Shown one piece after another: positions 18,354 through 25,463 of a stretch of 26,394 nt of DNA. Under the pieces are notes generated by a model, which did no database searches, was not told the DNA's origin, and saw only the letters and a list, made by a program, of their open reading frames with translations. How positions within the stretch are numbered: the first letter of the stretch is position 1; every line of letters starts with the position of its first letter. The position numbers and the translations under genes were made by a program. The stretch comes from JBFXDW01 sp050180745 (GTDB taxonomy: Bacteria; Pseudomonadota; Alphaproteobacteria; UBA9219): contig JBFXDW010000012.1 of the NCBI GenBank assembly GCA_050180745.1, positions 1 to 26,394 on the forward strand, read 5' to 3'.

Positions 18354-18464
18354 TATATAATCTTTTGAATTAAGTTTTCCACGTCGTTACTCGTCGCTTA
18401 TGGAGCAGTTTGTCCACTGCGCTCCTCGTTCCTAGTGGAAATTCTTAATTGAAAAGATTATATA
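18354..18464. repeat. Long hairpin element 1 upstream of trxA
   Basis: The arms 18354-18382 and 18435-18464 are inverted copies of about 30 bases, differing by one mismatch and one single-base indel. Inside, GGAGCAG and CTGCGCTCC are nearly complementary and give a second stem. No coding sequence is seen. Its last four bases (TATA) are shared with the start of element 2. Confidence 0.85.
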
Positions 18465-18621
18465 GCCTATGTCAGATAAAATGATGATTTCTACCTTGAT
18501 CTTTTCCCCCATGGCGTTGTTAAAGTTCTTGGTAATATGCTTATATAACCGGCGAACTTTGCCTTGCCATGGTAAAAAATCTCGGCGGTATAAATGATCA
18601 TTTTATCTGACATAGGCTATA
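18461..18621. repeat. Long hairpin element 2 upstream of trxA
   Basis: The arms 18461-18490 and 18592-18621 are inverted repeats matching at 29 of 30 positions. The interior also has weak complementarity (ACCTTGATCTTTTCC against the GGTAAAAAATCTCGGCGGT side). The right end shares 22 of 23 positions with 11768-11790. Together with element 1 it fills the 333 bases between addA and trxA. It resembles a non-autonomous mobile hairpin or MITE, but no target duplication is certain. Confidence 0.85.
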
Positions 18622-18660
18622 TTTTGAAGGACAACTCAAAGGGAAAAAGGAGAAAGCACC

Positions 18661-18987
18661 ATGGGTGAAAACGTCAAGCACATTACGGATGCTGATTTTG
18701 ATGCGGAAGTTACGAACACAGCAGGTCTTGTGCTTGTTGACTTCTGGGCGGAATGGTGTGGTCCTTGCCGTCAGCTTGGTCCGGTCATTGATGAACTGGC
18801 TGCCAGCATGGCCGATAAGGTCAAGGTCGTTAAAGCCAATGTTGACCAAGCTCAAGAAACGGCGGCCAAGTTTGGGATTCGCAGTATTCCGACTTTGATC
18901 CTGTTCAAGGATGGCCAGCCGCTAGAAACCAAAGTTGGTGGCATGCCTAAGCAAGCTCTTGAGGCGTGGCTGTCAGAGGATAGGTAA
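18661..18987 (+). CDS. trxA: Thioredoxin
   Basis: A 108-residue thioredoxin with the active site WCGPC at residues 32-36 inside VDFWAEWCGPCRQL, and the conserved cis-proline loop RSIPTLILFKDGQ. It is a cytoplasmic disulfide reductase supplying ribonucleotide reductase, peroxiredoxins and other targets. The ATG is preceded by AAAAAGGAGAAAGCACC, a strong ribosome site. Length and motifs are entirely standard. It follows addA on the same strand, as in many alphaproteobacteria, after a hairpin-rich gap. Confidence 0.98.
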   Translation: MGENVKHITDADFDAEVTNTAGLVLVDFWAEWCGPCRQLGPVIDELAASMADKVKVVKANVDQAQETAAKFGIRSIPTLILFKDGQPLETKVGGMPKQALEAWLSEDR

Positions 18988-19035
18988 CGGGGTTTAGAAG
19001 GGAACGGCGTAGAGGCAAAGATTTTCCCAACTCCC

Positions 19036-19070
19036 AATCCCCGATCCCCGATCCCCGATCCCTGACCCCC
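19036..19070. repeat. GATC-containing heptamer tandem repeat
   Basis: A seven-base unit, CCCCGAT with small variants, is repeated about four times between trxA and rpmI, ending in CCCTGACCCCC. It is a simple-sequence tract with no gene. Related GGGATC motifs occur at 8650-8676 on the other strand. Confidence 0.85.
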
Positions 19071-19110
19071 GTTTCCTCGAATTTCCTTGCTTTCAGGGGA
19101 GGTAGGGGCT

Positions 19111-19182
19111 ATGAATCGCCTTCAATCGGTGCGCAAGACGCCTCTAGACATGCCTTGCCACTTGTTAATATGTTGTTTTTAA
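19111..19182 (+). CDS. Putative 23-residue leader ORF before rpmI
   Basis: An ATG stands eight bases after GGAGG in the sequence AGGGGAGGTAGGGGCT, the strongest ribosome site in the neighbourhood. The frame encodes MNRLQSVRKTPLDMPCHLLI then CCF and a stop; the stop lies 11 bases before the rpmI ATG. I recognise no family. The strong site and its placement suggest a translated leader coupling to rpmI, but chance cannot be excluded from one sequence. Confidence 0.4.
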   Translation: MNRLQSVRKTPLDMPCHLLICCF

Positions 19183-19193
19183 AGGAAAATGAA

Positions 19194-19391
19194 ATGTCTA
19201 AGATGAAAACCCATGCGGGCGCCAAAAAGCGTTTCCGCCTGACGGCCTCAGGGAAGGTCAAATGTGGTAAAGCTTTCAAGCGCCACGGTATGCGTAAGCG
19301 CTCCCAAAAAATGAAACGTGAAGCTCGGCAAGGTCTTATTTTGTTTAAGGCTGATGGTGAGAAAATCCGTAAACATTTTCTGCATAAGTAA
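19194..19391 (+). CDS. rpmI: 50S ribosomal protein L35
   Basis: A 65-residue basic protein beginning MSKMKTHAGAKKRFRLTASG and ending KIRKHFLHK, the standard L35 sequence plan. The ATG at 19194 is chosen over an in-frame ATG 39 bases upstream because it gives the conserved start and has AAAGGA before it. It is part of the large ribosomal subunit. The rplT gene follows after 14 bases, the conserved rpmI-rplT pair; infC, which precedes it in many bacteria, is not adjacent here. Confidence 0.97.
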   Translation: MSKMKTHAGAKKRFRLTASGKVKCGKAFKRHGMRKRSQKMKREARQGLILFKADGEKIRKHFLHK

Positions 19392-19405
19392 GGGGAGGGA
19401 CCACT

Positions 19406-19774
19406 ATGGCTCGCGTAAAAAGAGGCAAGACGGCTCATGCCCGTCATAAAAAAGTTTTAGAACTGGCAAAAGGCGCAAGAGGGCGTTCGAAGAGTTGTTT
19501 TCGTACCGCTATTCAACGTGTCGAAAAATCACTGCAATATGCTTACCGTGATCGTCGTGCGAAAAAGCGCGACATGCGGGGGCTTTGGATTGTGCGGATT
19601 AATGCCGCAACGCGGGAGCTGGGGTTGACCTATGCTCGATTTATGAACGGGCTCAAACGCCTGGGCATTGAGCTGGACCGCAAGCAGCTTTCCGAACTGG
19701 CGATTCATGAGCCCTCAGCTTTTAAGGCTCTGGTTGATCAGGTCAAAGCGGCAAGTGATAAGAAAGCGGCGTAA
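19406..19774 (+). CDS. rplT: 50S ribosomal protein L20
   Basis: A 122-residue basic protein starting MARVKRGKTAHARHKKVLEL with GRSKSCFRTAIQRVEKSLQY and RDMRGLWIVRINAA-type motifs of L20 (here KKRDMRGLWIVRINAATREL). It binds 23S rRNA early in large-subunit assembly and in several bacteria also represses its own operon; no matching operator fold was identified here. GGGGAGGGACC before the ATG is a good ribosome site. A strong terminator follows before pheS. Confidence 0.98.
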   Translation: MARVKRGKTAHARHKKVLELAKGARGRSKSCFRTAIQRVEKSLQYAYRDRRAKKRDMRGLWIVRINAATRELGLTYARFMNGLKRLGIELDRKQLSELAIHEPSAFKALVDQVKAASDKKAA

Positions 19775-19817
19775 CGCTTACTTTCTTTGACTTTTAAGTA
19801 AAATCAAACCATTCTTG

Positions 19818-19855
19818 CGGGAATCCGGAGTCTCCTTCGGATTCCCGTTTTTTTT
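19818..19855 (+). terminator. Intrinsic terminator between rplT and pheS
   Basis: CGGGAATCCG (19818-19827) pairs perfectly with CGGATTCCCG (19838-19847), the ten-base loop can pair further (GGAG/CTCC), and eight T residues follow directly. It ends rpmI-rplT transcripts. Because it lies only 18 bases before the pheS start, it could equally act as a regulated attenuator for pheST. Confidence 0.88.
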
Positions 19856-19873
19856 CAAATAAGGACAGGTTCT

Positions 19874-20959
19874 ATGGCTGTACTACATGATCTCGAAGCC
19901 TTGCAAGCGACGGCGCTTAAAGCCATTGGTGAAGCAGCGGACGAAGCGATGCTCGATAGCATTCGCGTGTCTCTCCTAGGCAAAAAGGGTGAGCTGACGG
20001 GAATGATGAAAACTCTTGGCGGGTTGGAAGCAGAGGCTCGTAAAGAGATGGGGGCTGCGCTCAATCAAATAAAGACGGTTCTGGGCGAGGCTATTGAAGC
20101 GCGGGGCTTTGTGTTGAAGAAAGCGGCCTTAGATGAAAAGTTACGGAAGGAAAAACTTGATGTGACGTTGGCGGCGCGGGCCTCTCAAGAGGGCCGTATC
20201 CATCCCATCACGCAAACGACGGACGAGATTGTGACGATCTTTGCCTCGATGGGATTTAATGTGGCTACGGGGCCTGAAGTCGAAAGCGATTGGCATAATT
20301 TTACGGCGCTTAACATTCCGCCCGATCATCCTGCGCGGCAGATGCAGGATACTTTTTACATGCCTGCGCAAGGCGATGAGGCGATGGTGCTGCGCACTCA
20401 TACCTCGCCAGTGCAGGTGCGCACGATGCTCAATCAAAAACCGCCGATCCGTATCATTGCACCGGGACGGACTTATCGGTGCGATTATGATATGACTCAC
20501 ACGCCTATGTTTCATCAGTTCGAGGGGCTTGTGATTGATGAAAAGACGAACATGTCTCATTTAAAGGGATGCCTGCTCGATTTTATGCGCGCCTTTTTTG
20601 GGATCGAGGATTTGCCTTTGCGGTTTCGGCCTTCTTATTTTCCTTTTACTGAGCCTAGCGCAGAGGTTGATATAGGATGCTCTCGCAAGGGCGGCGAGTT
20701 GAAGCTCGGCAATTATGGCGACTGGCTCGAAGTTGCAGGTTGCGGCATGGTCAATGCGCATGTGCTCGAAAATTGCGGCATTGATCCGAACAAATATCAG
20801 GGTTTTGCCTTTGGTACGGGAATTGAGCGTTTGGCGATGCTGAAATATGGCATTCCAGATTTGCGTTCCTTCTTTGATGGCGACATGCGGTGGTTAAGGC
20901 ATTATGGCTTTGTGCCGCTTGATATTCCTAATCCCGCGCTAGATGCGGTTGCGGTGTAA
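19874..20959 (+). CDS. pheS: Phenylalanyl-tRNA synthetase alpha subunit
   Basis: A 361-residue class II synthetase subunit that, in an alpha2-beta2 complex with PheT, charges tRNA-Phe. The N-terminal coiled-coil arm (about residues 1-100) contains LLGKKGELTGMMKTLG; then come GPEVESDWHNFTALNIP, DTFYMP, THTSPVQVRTM, motif 2 PGRTYRCDYDMTHTPMFHQF, SYFPFTEPSAEVD, and motif 3 FGTGIERLAMLKYGI. Length is normal. AAGGACAGG precedes the ATG and lies directly downstream of the terminator T-run. pheT follows after a 296-base repeat-filled gap, wider than usual for this pair. Confidence 0.98.
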   Translation: MAVLHDLEALQATALKAIGEAADEAMLDSIRVSLLGKKGELTGMMKTLGGLEAEARKEMGAALNQIKTVLGEAIEARGFVLKKAALDEKLRKEKLDVTLAARASQEGRIHPITQTTDEIVTIFASMGFNVATGPEVESDWHNFTALNIPPDHPARQMQDTFYMPAQGDEAMVLRTHTSPVQVRTMLNQKPPIRIIAPGRTYRCDYDMTHTPMFHQFEGLVIDEKTNMSHLKGCLLDFMRAFFGIEDLPLRFRPSYFPFTEPSAEVDIGCSRKGGELKLGNYGDWLEVAGCGMVNAHVLENCGIDPNKYQGFAFGTGIERLAMLKYGIPDLRSFFDGDMRWLRHYGFVPLDIPNPALDAVAV

Positions 20960-21255
20960 TAGTTTGAAAGGAAGGGAAGAGTTTTAAGAAGAAGGTAATT
21001 AAAAAAATGGGATCCCCGCCTTCGCGGGGATGACGGGTAGGAATAAGGGAGATGTCCTTTCAAAAACTCCGTCATTCCGGATAAGCGAACCTGCCACTCG
21101 CTGAAAGAAGCATCGTTTCTTCAATTTCACTGACGATGCCGTCAGCGAGTAGGCTGGTGAGTGCAAGTCCGGAATCCCATTTTGGTAATTCCGATAGATA
21201 TAATTATTACCTGTCTTTTAAAATTCTCTCCTTCACAAAAAATGGAGACTAAAAA
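20960..21255. repeat. Palindromic repeats between pheS and pheT
   Basis: Two elements occupy this 296-base gap. The first, 21005-21034, contains a perfect hairpin ATCCCCGC-CTTC-GCGGGGAT at 21012-21031. The second, 21071-21183, is a 113-base nested palindrome: GTCATTCCGGA against TCCGGAATCCCA, ACTCGCTGA (21096-21104) against TCAGCGAGT (21142-21150), and GCATCGT (21110-21116) against ACGATGC (21133-21139). Both share the AATGGGAT...ATGAC ends with the copies near 5133 and 11811. No gene is seen. Confidence 0.88.
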
Positions 21256-23658
21256 ATGAAATTCACGCTCTCTTGGTTGAAAGATTATTTAGAGACGGAT
21301 GCGACTCTCGAGGCTCTTTGCGACAAGCTAACGGCGATTGGTCTTGAGATCGAGAGCTTAGAAAATCCGGCGGCTTCGTTGGCTCCGTTTAAGGTTGCGC
21401 AAGTCATAAGCGCCGAGAAACATCCTCAGGCGGATCGCTTAAAACTGTGCGTTGTGGATACAGGGGTCGAGAAGATCCAAGTCGTTTGTGGCGCTCCTAA
21501 CGCGCGGGCAGGGATTAAGGTTGTGCTGGCGCGGCCTGGTGATGTGATTCCGGTAACGGGCGAGGCTCTGAAATTATCAAAAATCCGTGGGGAAGAGTCG
21601 CAAGGTATGATGTGCTCGGAGGCTGAGCTTAAACTTAGTGACAGTCACGAAGGCATTATGGAGCTGGCTGCGGATGCGCCTTTAGGTGCGCGGTATATAG
21701 ATGTTGTGGATGTAGCTGATCCTGTGATCGAGATTAACCTGACACCCAACCGAGGCGATTGCGCAGGCGTTTACGGCGTAGCGCGAGATTTGGCTGCGGC
21801 GGGGATGGGCACGTTAAAGCCTATGAAAATCAGGTCCGAGCAAGGTACAGAAAAAAGCCGTATCAATGTTCTTCTTGAATTGCCAGAGGGCCAGAAACAA
21901 AGCTGCCCTCATTTCGTCGGGCGGATGATACGGAACGTTAAAAACGGGCCGTCTCCTTCATGGTTGCAACAACGGCTTCGTGCGATTGGCATGCGGCCTA
22001 TTTCGGCGTTGGTGGATATTACCAACTACCTCACTTACGATTGCGGGCGGCCTTTGCATGTGTTTGATGCGGGCGCGATTAAGGGCGATTTGTGGGTGCG
22101 AGCAGCTACGGGCGGCGAGGCCTTTGAGGCGCTTAACGATAAGACATATGAGCTTGCCGAAGGCATGACGATCATTGGGGACGACACAGGTATTTTGTCT
22201 CTGGCCGGAGTCATGGGCGGGCCGTCTTCGGGGTGTGAAGATGATACGCGCGATGTCTTTATCGAGTCCGCTTATTTTGATCCAACACGTACTGCGATGA
22301 CGGGGCGTGCGTTGGGGCTTATGTCCGATGCGCGGTACCGCTTTGAGCGCGGCGTTGATCCTGCTTTTACGGAAGATGGCGCGGATTTGGCGATGCAAAT
22401 GGTGCTTGAGTTATGTGGAACAGAACTGACCATTATCAGCGAAAAACTGATTGTTGGTTCTGCGCCTCATGTTGGAAAAACGGTATGCTATAGACCTTCT
22501 ATGTGCCAGACGTTTATTGGCGTTGATGTGTCTGAGGATGAACAACAACAAATCTTGACGGCTCTTGGGTTTAAAGTTGATGCGTCTTCTCAAGAGTGGC
22601 AAATCACAGCGCCGAGCTGGCGCGGCGATGTCGATCGTGCGGCAGACATTACAGAAGAGATTGTTCGCATCAAAGGTTATGATGCGATTCCGGCGACCTC
22701 TATGCCGCGTGACGAGGTTATCACGGTTGGAGCGCTGCCTTTGCCTGACCATCGCGCAGGGAAAGCTAAACGCACTTTTGCAGCGCGTGGATTGTTAGAG
22801 GCCGTTACATGGTCCTTCATGCCTTCAAAAATCGCCGCACATTTTGGCGAGATTAAAGACGAGCTACGCTTGATCAATCCTATCAGTGCTGATCTGGATG
22901 TGATGCGCTCATCCATGGTTGGAAATCTGGTGCAAGTGGCAGGACGCAACATTGATCGTGGCTATGGCGATGTTGGTGTGTTTGAAGTCGGAAATGTCTT
23001 TTGGGGTCAAAAGCCGGAAGAGCAAATCCTATCTGCGTGCGCGTTACGTGCAGGAACAACCGGTAAGCATTGGGCGGAAGAGACACGGAAGGTTGATGTG
23101 TATGATGCCAAGGCGGATGCGCAGGCAGCGCTCGTTGCGGCAGGTGCGCCAGACAACATGCCTGTTTTTGATGAAGCACCTTCCTACTATCATCCTGGTC
23201 GCAGCGGCAGTTTCCGTCTTGGAAAAAATCTGTTGGGACATTTCGGAGAGCTTCATCCGGCGGTGCTTGAATCTTGCGGTGTGCAGGGGCCTGTCGTGGC
23301 GTGTGAGCTTTATCTGAATGAGATTCCACAATCGCGGCAAACAGGAACGGCGCGGAATTTATTGAAGCTTGAGCCGCTTCAGCCCGTAAGCCGCGACTTT
23401 GCGTTTTTGATGGATGAGGATGCTCTTGCCGATAAACTTTTGAAAGCGATCCGCAGTGCGGATAAGACGCTGATCAGCGATGTTGTGATCTTTGATGTGT
23501 ATCAGGGCAAAGGCGTTGAGGAGGGCAAGAAATCCGTTGCTGTTTCCGTGACGCTGCAACCTCAAGGAGCGGCCTTAACAGAGGCTGCGCTCGAGGGTGT
23601 CAGTGCCAAGATCGTGGGCGCCGTTACCAAAGCCACAGGCGGCGTGTTGCGGGGGTAA
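21256..23658 (+). CDS. pheT: Phenylalanyl-tRNA synthetase beta subunit
   Basis: An 800-residue subunit starting MKFTLSWLKDYLETD after a GGAG site. It has the N-terminal tRNA-binding (EMAP-like) domain at about 40-150 (KVAQVISAEKHPQADRLKLC, VVCGAPNARAG), the B3/B4 editing region (NPYR-like LTPNRGDCAGVYGVARDLAA, DITNYLTYDCGRPLHVFDA), the B5 domain, the core domain (SYYHPGRSG) and a C-terminal FDX-ACB anticodon-binding domain (PVSRDFAFLMDED to the end). It completes the alpha2-beta2 enzyme with PheS and hydrolyses mischarged Tyr-tRNA-Phe. Its stop lies 13 bases from the stop of the convergent toxin gene, with no obvious terminator between. Confidence 0.98.
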   Translation: MKFTLSWLKDYLETDATLEALCDKLTAIGLEIESLENPAASLAPFKVAQVISAEKHPQADRLKLCVVDTGVEKIQVVCGAPNARAGIKVVLARPGDVIPVTGEALKLSKIRGEESQGMMCSEAELKLSDSHEGIMELAADAPLGARYIDVVDVADPVIEINLTPNRGDCAGVYGVARDLAAAGMGTLKPMKIRSEQGTEKSRINVLLELPEGQKQSCPHFVGRMIRNVKNGPSPSWLQQRLRAIGMRPISALVDITNYLTYDCGRPLHVFDAGAIKGDLWVRAATGGEAFEALNDKTYELAEGMTIIGDDTGILSLAGVMGGPSSGCEDDTRDVFIESAYFDPTRTAMTGRALGLMSDARYRFERGVDPAFTEDGADLAMQMVLELCGTELTIISEKLIVGSAPHVGKTVCYRPSMCQTFIGVDVSEDEQQQILTALGFKVDASSQEWQITAPSWRGDVDRAADITEEIVRIKGYDAIPATSMPRDEVITVGALPLPDHRAGKAKRTFAARGLLEAVTWSFMPSKIAAHFGEIKDELRLINPISADLDVMRSSMVGNLVQVAGRNIDRGYGDVGVFEVGNVFWGQKPEEQILSACALRAGTTGKHWAEETRKVDVYDAKADAQAALVAAGAPDNMPVFDEAPSYYHPGRSGSFRLGKNLLGHFGELHPAVLESCGVQGPVVACELYLNEIPQSRQTGTARNLLKLEPLQPVSRDFAFLMDEDALADKLLKAIRSADKTLISDVVIFDVYQGKGVEEGKKSVAVSVTLQPQGAALTEAALEGVSAKIVGAVTKATGGVLRG

Positions 23659-23671
23659 GAGATCCGGGTTT

Positions 23672-24040
23672 TTATTCACTGGAAGTGTTATACTTTCTGG
23701 ACAATTTACAATGCATTATATTCGCTTCATGTATCAATGTTGGCTCTTCTCGTGGAATGATCTCTTCCAGCTTCATCCCGCCATATTTGACCGTTAGGAG
23801 ATACAGCATATTGTCCAGCATGGCGAAAACAAGCATATGCTTGCGAACACAAAAGCATGTTGTCTGTTTTGAAAAAGGCCTTTCCTTCAACAGATCGGGA
23901 AATTCTGCTATCGTCTTAAGGGTATCCTCAATATCGGACATATATTTGCTGCCGATTTTTTTGCCCCATTTTTCAATGGATTCCTTTTTTATTTTTTCTA
24001 AATCAGAAAGGGCTCTTCGCGTAAAGCGGATTTCCATCAT
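23672..24040 (-). CDS. parE: ParE/RelE-family toxin
   Basis: A 122-residue protein beginning MMEIRFTRRALSDLEKIKKE, followed by KKIGSKYMSDIEDTLKTIAEFPDL and the hydrophobic strands MLVFAMLDNMLYLLTVKYGG. This is the fold signature of the ParE/RelE superfamily. Members are gyrase poisons (ParE) or ribosome-dependent RNases (RelE); the ParD-type partner favours the first. It begins three bases after the antitoxin stop, with GGATGGA in the antitoxin end as the likely ribosome site; ATG 24037 is an equally good start. About 25 residues extend past the usual C-terminus (HEANIMHCKLSRKYNTSSE), perhaps from loss of an earlier stop. Confidence 0.85.
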   Translation of the reverse strand: MMEIRFTRRALSDLEKIKKESIEKWGKKIGSKYMSDIEDTLKTIAEFPDLLKERPFSKQTTCFCVRKHMLVFAMLDNMLYLLTVKYGGMKLEEIIPREEPTLIHEANIMHCKLSRKYNTSSE

Positions 24041-24043
24041 ATT

Positions 24044-24313
24044 TTATTTCCATCCTTCTTTTTCCCGCTTCTTAAATTCTTTAAGCGCATCGTTAAGAGA
24101 ACCATTAAATGCAATCGTTCGTCCTGCTATTGCATCTTGATAGCCTTCAAGAACGGCTTCTCGAAGTTTGGCGGCTTCTATGCGCTCTTTTTTTTCCCTA
24201 ATGAGAGAACGTAAAAATTCGCTCGGTGTTGAGTATTCTGTTCCATCCCCACAGTTGCTATCGATGAAAGAACGAAGCTCATCTGTGAGCGATAGATTTA
24301 GCGTTGCGGTCAT
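24044..24313 (-). CDS. parD: ParD-like ribbon-helix-helix antitoxin
   Basis: An 89-residue protein. The ATG at 24313 is preferred, with GAAGGG about eight bases upstream, over a TTG six bases earlier. The N-terminus TATLNLSLTDELRSFID and the segment YSTPSEFLRSLIREKKER form a ribbon-helix-helix DNA-binding domain, followed by a charged tail (SLNDALKEFKKREKEGWK) that would wrap the toxin. It should neutralise the neighbouring toxin and repress their shared promoter. That promoter and repeated half-sites are visible just upstream. Confidence 0.88.
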   Translation of the reverse strand: MTATLNLSLTDELRSFIDSNCGDGTEYSTPSEFLRSLIREKKERIEAAKLREAVLEGYQDAIAGRTIAFNGSLNDALKEFKKREKEGWK

Positions 24314-24332
24314 ATCCAAACCCTTCTTCTAG

Positions 24333-24385
24333 TTGGCATGTCTCCTATTATATAGGTTTTGGCATTAATAATCAATAAATGCCAA
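24333..24385 (-). promoter_or_regulatory. Promoter and probable operator of the parDE pair
   Basis: On the minus strand TTGATT (24375-24370) and TATAAT (24352-24347) are separated by 17 bases, a convincing sigma-70 promoter. Three copies of TTGGCAT lie over it on the plus strand or inverted: 24333-24339, 24359-24365 and the inverted ATGCCAA at 24379-24385. The last two form an eight-base inverted repeat (TTGGCATT/AATGCCAA) with an 11-base spacer. They are good candidates for antitoxin binding sites; that role is inferred. Confidence 0.7.
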
Positions 24386-24414
24386 GAAATATTCTTACAT
24401 TCTAGTGGTCTATT

Positions 24415-24448
24415 TAGGTGACATAAGGTCACTAGGCTCCTGAGCCTA
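24415..24448 (-). terminator. Paired hairpins at the end of ahpC
   Basis: TAGGCTC/GAGCCTA (24433-24448) overlaps the ahpC stop codon and GTGAC/GTCAC (24418-24432) follows it on the minus strand. CTAGTG/CACTAG (24402-24435) encloses the second. There is no T-run, so this may be a mRNA 3' end structure rather than an intrinsic terminator. Confidence 0.35.
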
Positions 24449-24976
24449 AAGCGTGGCTTCACCTGGTTGCCAGTTGCAAGGGCATAGGCCGCCATTTTGC
24501 AAGGCTTCCAGAACGCGAAGAACTTCATCAACATTGCGGCCTACATTCAGGTCTGTGACACTGGCAAAGCGGATGATGCCTTGGGGGTCTGTGATGAATG
24601 TCGCGCGTTGTGAGACTCCGGCATTGGGGTCAAGAATGCCAAGCGCGGTCGAGAGCCCTCTTTTAACATCGGCGAGCATTGGAAATGGCAGATTTTTTAA
24701 AGATGCGTTTTCTTTCCGCCACGCAAGATGCACATATTCGGAATCAATACTGGCACCATATAAGTGAGCCCCCAGTTTTTTGAATGCTTCATGCTTGTTC
24801 CCGAATGCTGCGATTTCCGTGGGGCAGACAAAGGTGAAGTCCATTGGCCAGAAGAAAAAGACAGCCCATGAATCTCTGTTGGCTTCATCTGTTATGGTGA
24901 TGAATTCTTCGTTTTGTTTGGTTGATATTGTGGCTTTAAGGGAGAAAGAAGGAAATTTTTGTCCGACGCCTAGCAT
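24446..24976 (-). CDS. ahpC: AhpC-type peroxiredoxin, mycobacterial-like subtype
   Basis: A 176-residue 2-Cys peroxiredoxin. The peroxidatic Cys51 lies in FFWPMDFTFVCPTEIAAF, and LPFPMLADVKRGLS and VGRNVDEVLRVLEALQ follow. The C-terminus has LCPCNW with Cys165 and Cys167; two cysteines here, spaced by one residue, recall mycobacterial AhpC (ACNW with a preceding Cys), which is recycled by AhpD rather than AhpF. It reduces hydrogen and alkyl peroxides and peroxynitrite. A strong GAGGAG site precedes the ATG. No ahpD is in the window, and the nearby thioredoxin gene is 6 kb away, so the reductant is unknown. Upstream, GTAC-N7-GTAC near 24999-25013 could be a regulator site. Confidence 0.92.
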   Translation of the reverse strand: MLGVGQKFPSFSLKATISTKQNEEFITITDEANRDSWAVFFFWPMDFTFVCPTEIAAFGNKHEAFKKLGAHLYGASIDSEYVHLAWRKENASLKNLPFPMLADVKRGLSTALGILDPNAGVSQRATFITDPQGIIRFASVTDLNVGRNVDEVLRVLEALQNGGLCPCNWQPGEATL

Positions 24977-25043
24977 GATTTTGTCTCCTCAATTAGTGGT
25001 ACGAAATTAGTACTGTAACATAGCCTTGCCGTTTTGCAATAAG

Positions 25044-25070
25044 AAAAAGGCCCGACTAAATAGCCGAGCC
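25044..25070 (-). terminator. Intrinsic terminator after the HU-family gene
   Basis: On the minus strand GGCTCGGCT pairs with AGTCGGGCC (25070-25062 with 25057-25049), nine base pairs including two G-U pairs, around a four-base loop. Five T residues follow. It lies 27 bases after the HU-family stop codon. Confidence 0.78.
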
Positions 25071-25097
25071 TTCTTCGTCTCAACAAAATTGTTGATC

Positions 25098-25463
25098 TTA
25101 TTTTTCCGTCGCTTTTTTAAGTTTGGAAAGAGGGCGCATTTTAACGCGAACGCTTGCAGGTTTAGCTTCGGCTTTCATCATCTCGCCCGTTGCTGGATTA
25201 CGGATCAGAGTTCCGGCTTTGCGCGCAGGAATCTTGCGAAGTGTAACTTTGAACATTCCAGGGAAGGTGAATTCGCCAACGCCACGTGGGTGAATTGATC
25301 CCATCATGACTTCTTCAAGAGATGCCAAAACGCCAGAGATCGTTTTGCGTGGCAGGTCGTTTTGTTCTGCGAGCAAGCCGATGAGGGCTGATTTGGTGAG
25401 TGTCTCTTTTACAGGACGGGTTTTTGATTCAGCTGTCGCTGTTTCTTTTTTCTTTTGAGCCAT
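25098..25463 (-). CDS. HU-family DNA-binding protein with a lysine-rich N-terminal extension
   Basis: The start is ATG 25463, with GGAG eight bases upstream; the longer frame from 25547 has no such support. This gives 121 residues. The first 23 (MAQKKKETATAESKTRPVKE and on) are charged and probably disordered. The HU/IHF fold follows: LTKSALIGLLAEQNDLPRKT, GEFTFPGMFKVTLRKIPARK, then TLIRNPATGEMMKAEAKPAS, which corresponds to the DNA-embracing arm (RNPATGE) of HU, and VRVKMRPLSKLKKA. It should bend or compact DNA. It is divergent from standard HU and monocistronic judging by its terminator. Confidence 0.85.
   Translation of the reverse strand: MAQKKKETATAESKTRPVKETLTKSALIGLLAEQNDLPRKTISGVLASLEEVMMGSIHPRGVGEFTFPGMFKVTLRKIPARKAGTLIRNPATGEMMKAEAKPASVRVKMRPLSKLKKATEK

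Noticed and set aside
19775..19800. Phenylalanine-rich leader peptide before pheS (ACT TTC TTT GAC TTT TAA)
   Set aside because: The frame has three Phe codons but no start codon before an upstream in-frame stop, so it is not a leader peptide as read.
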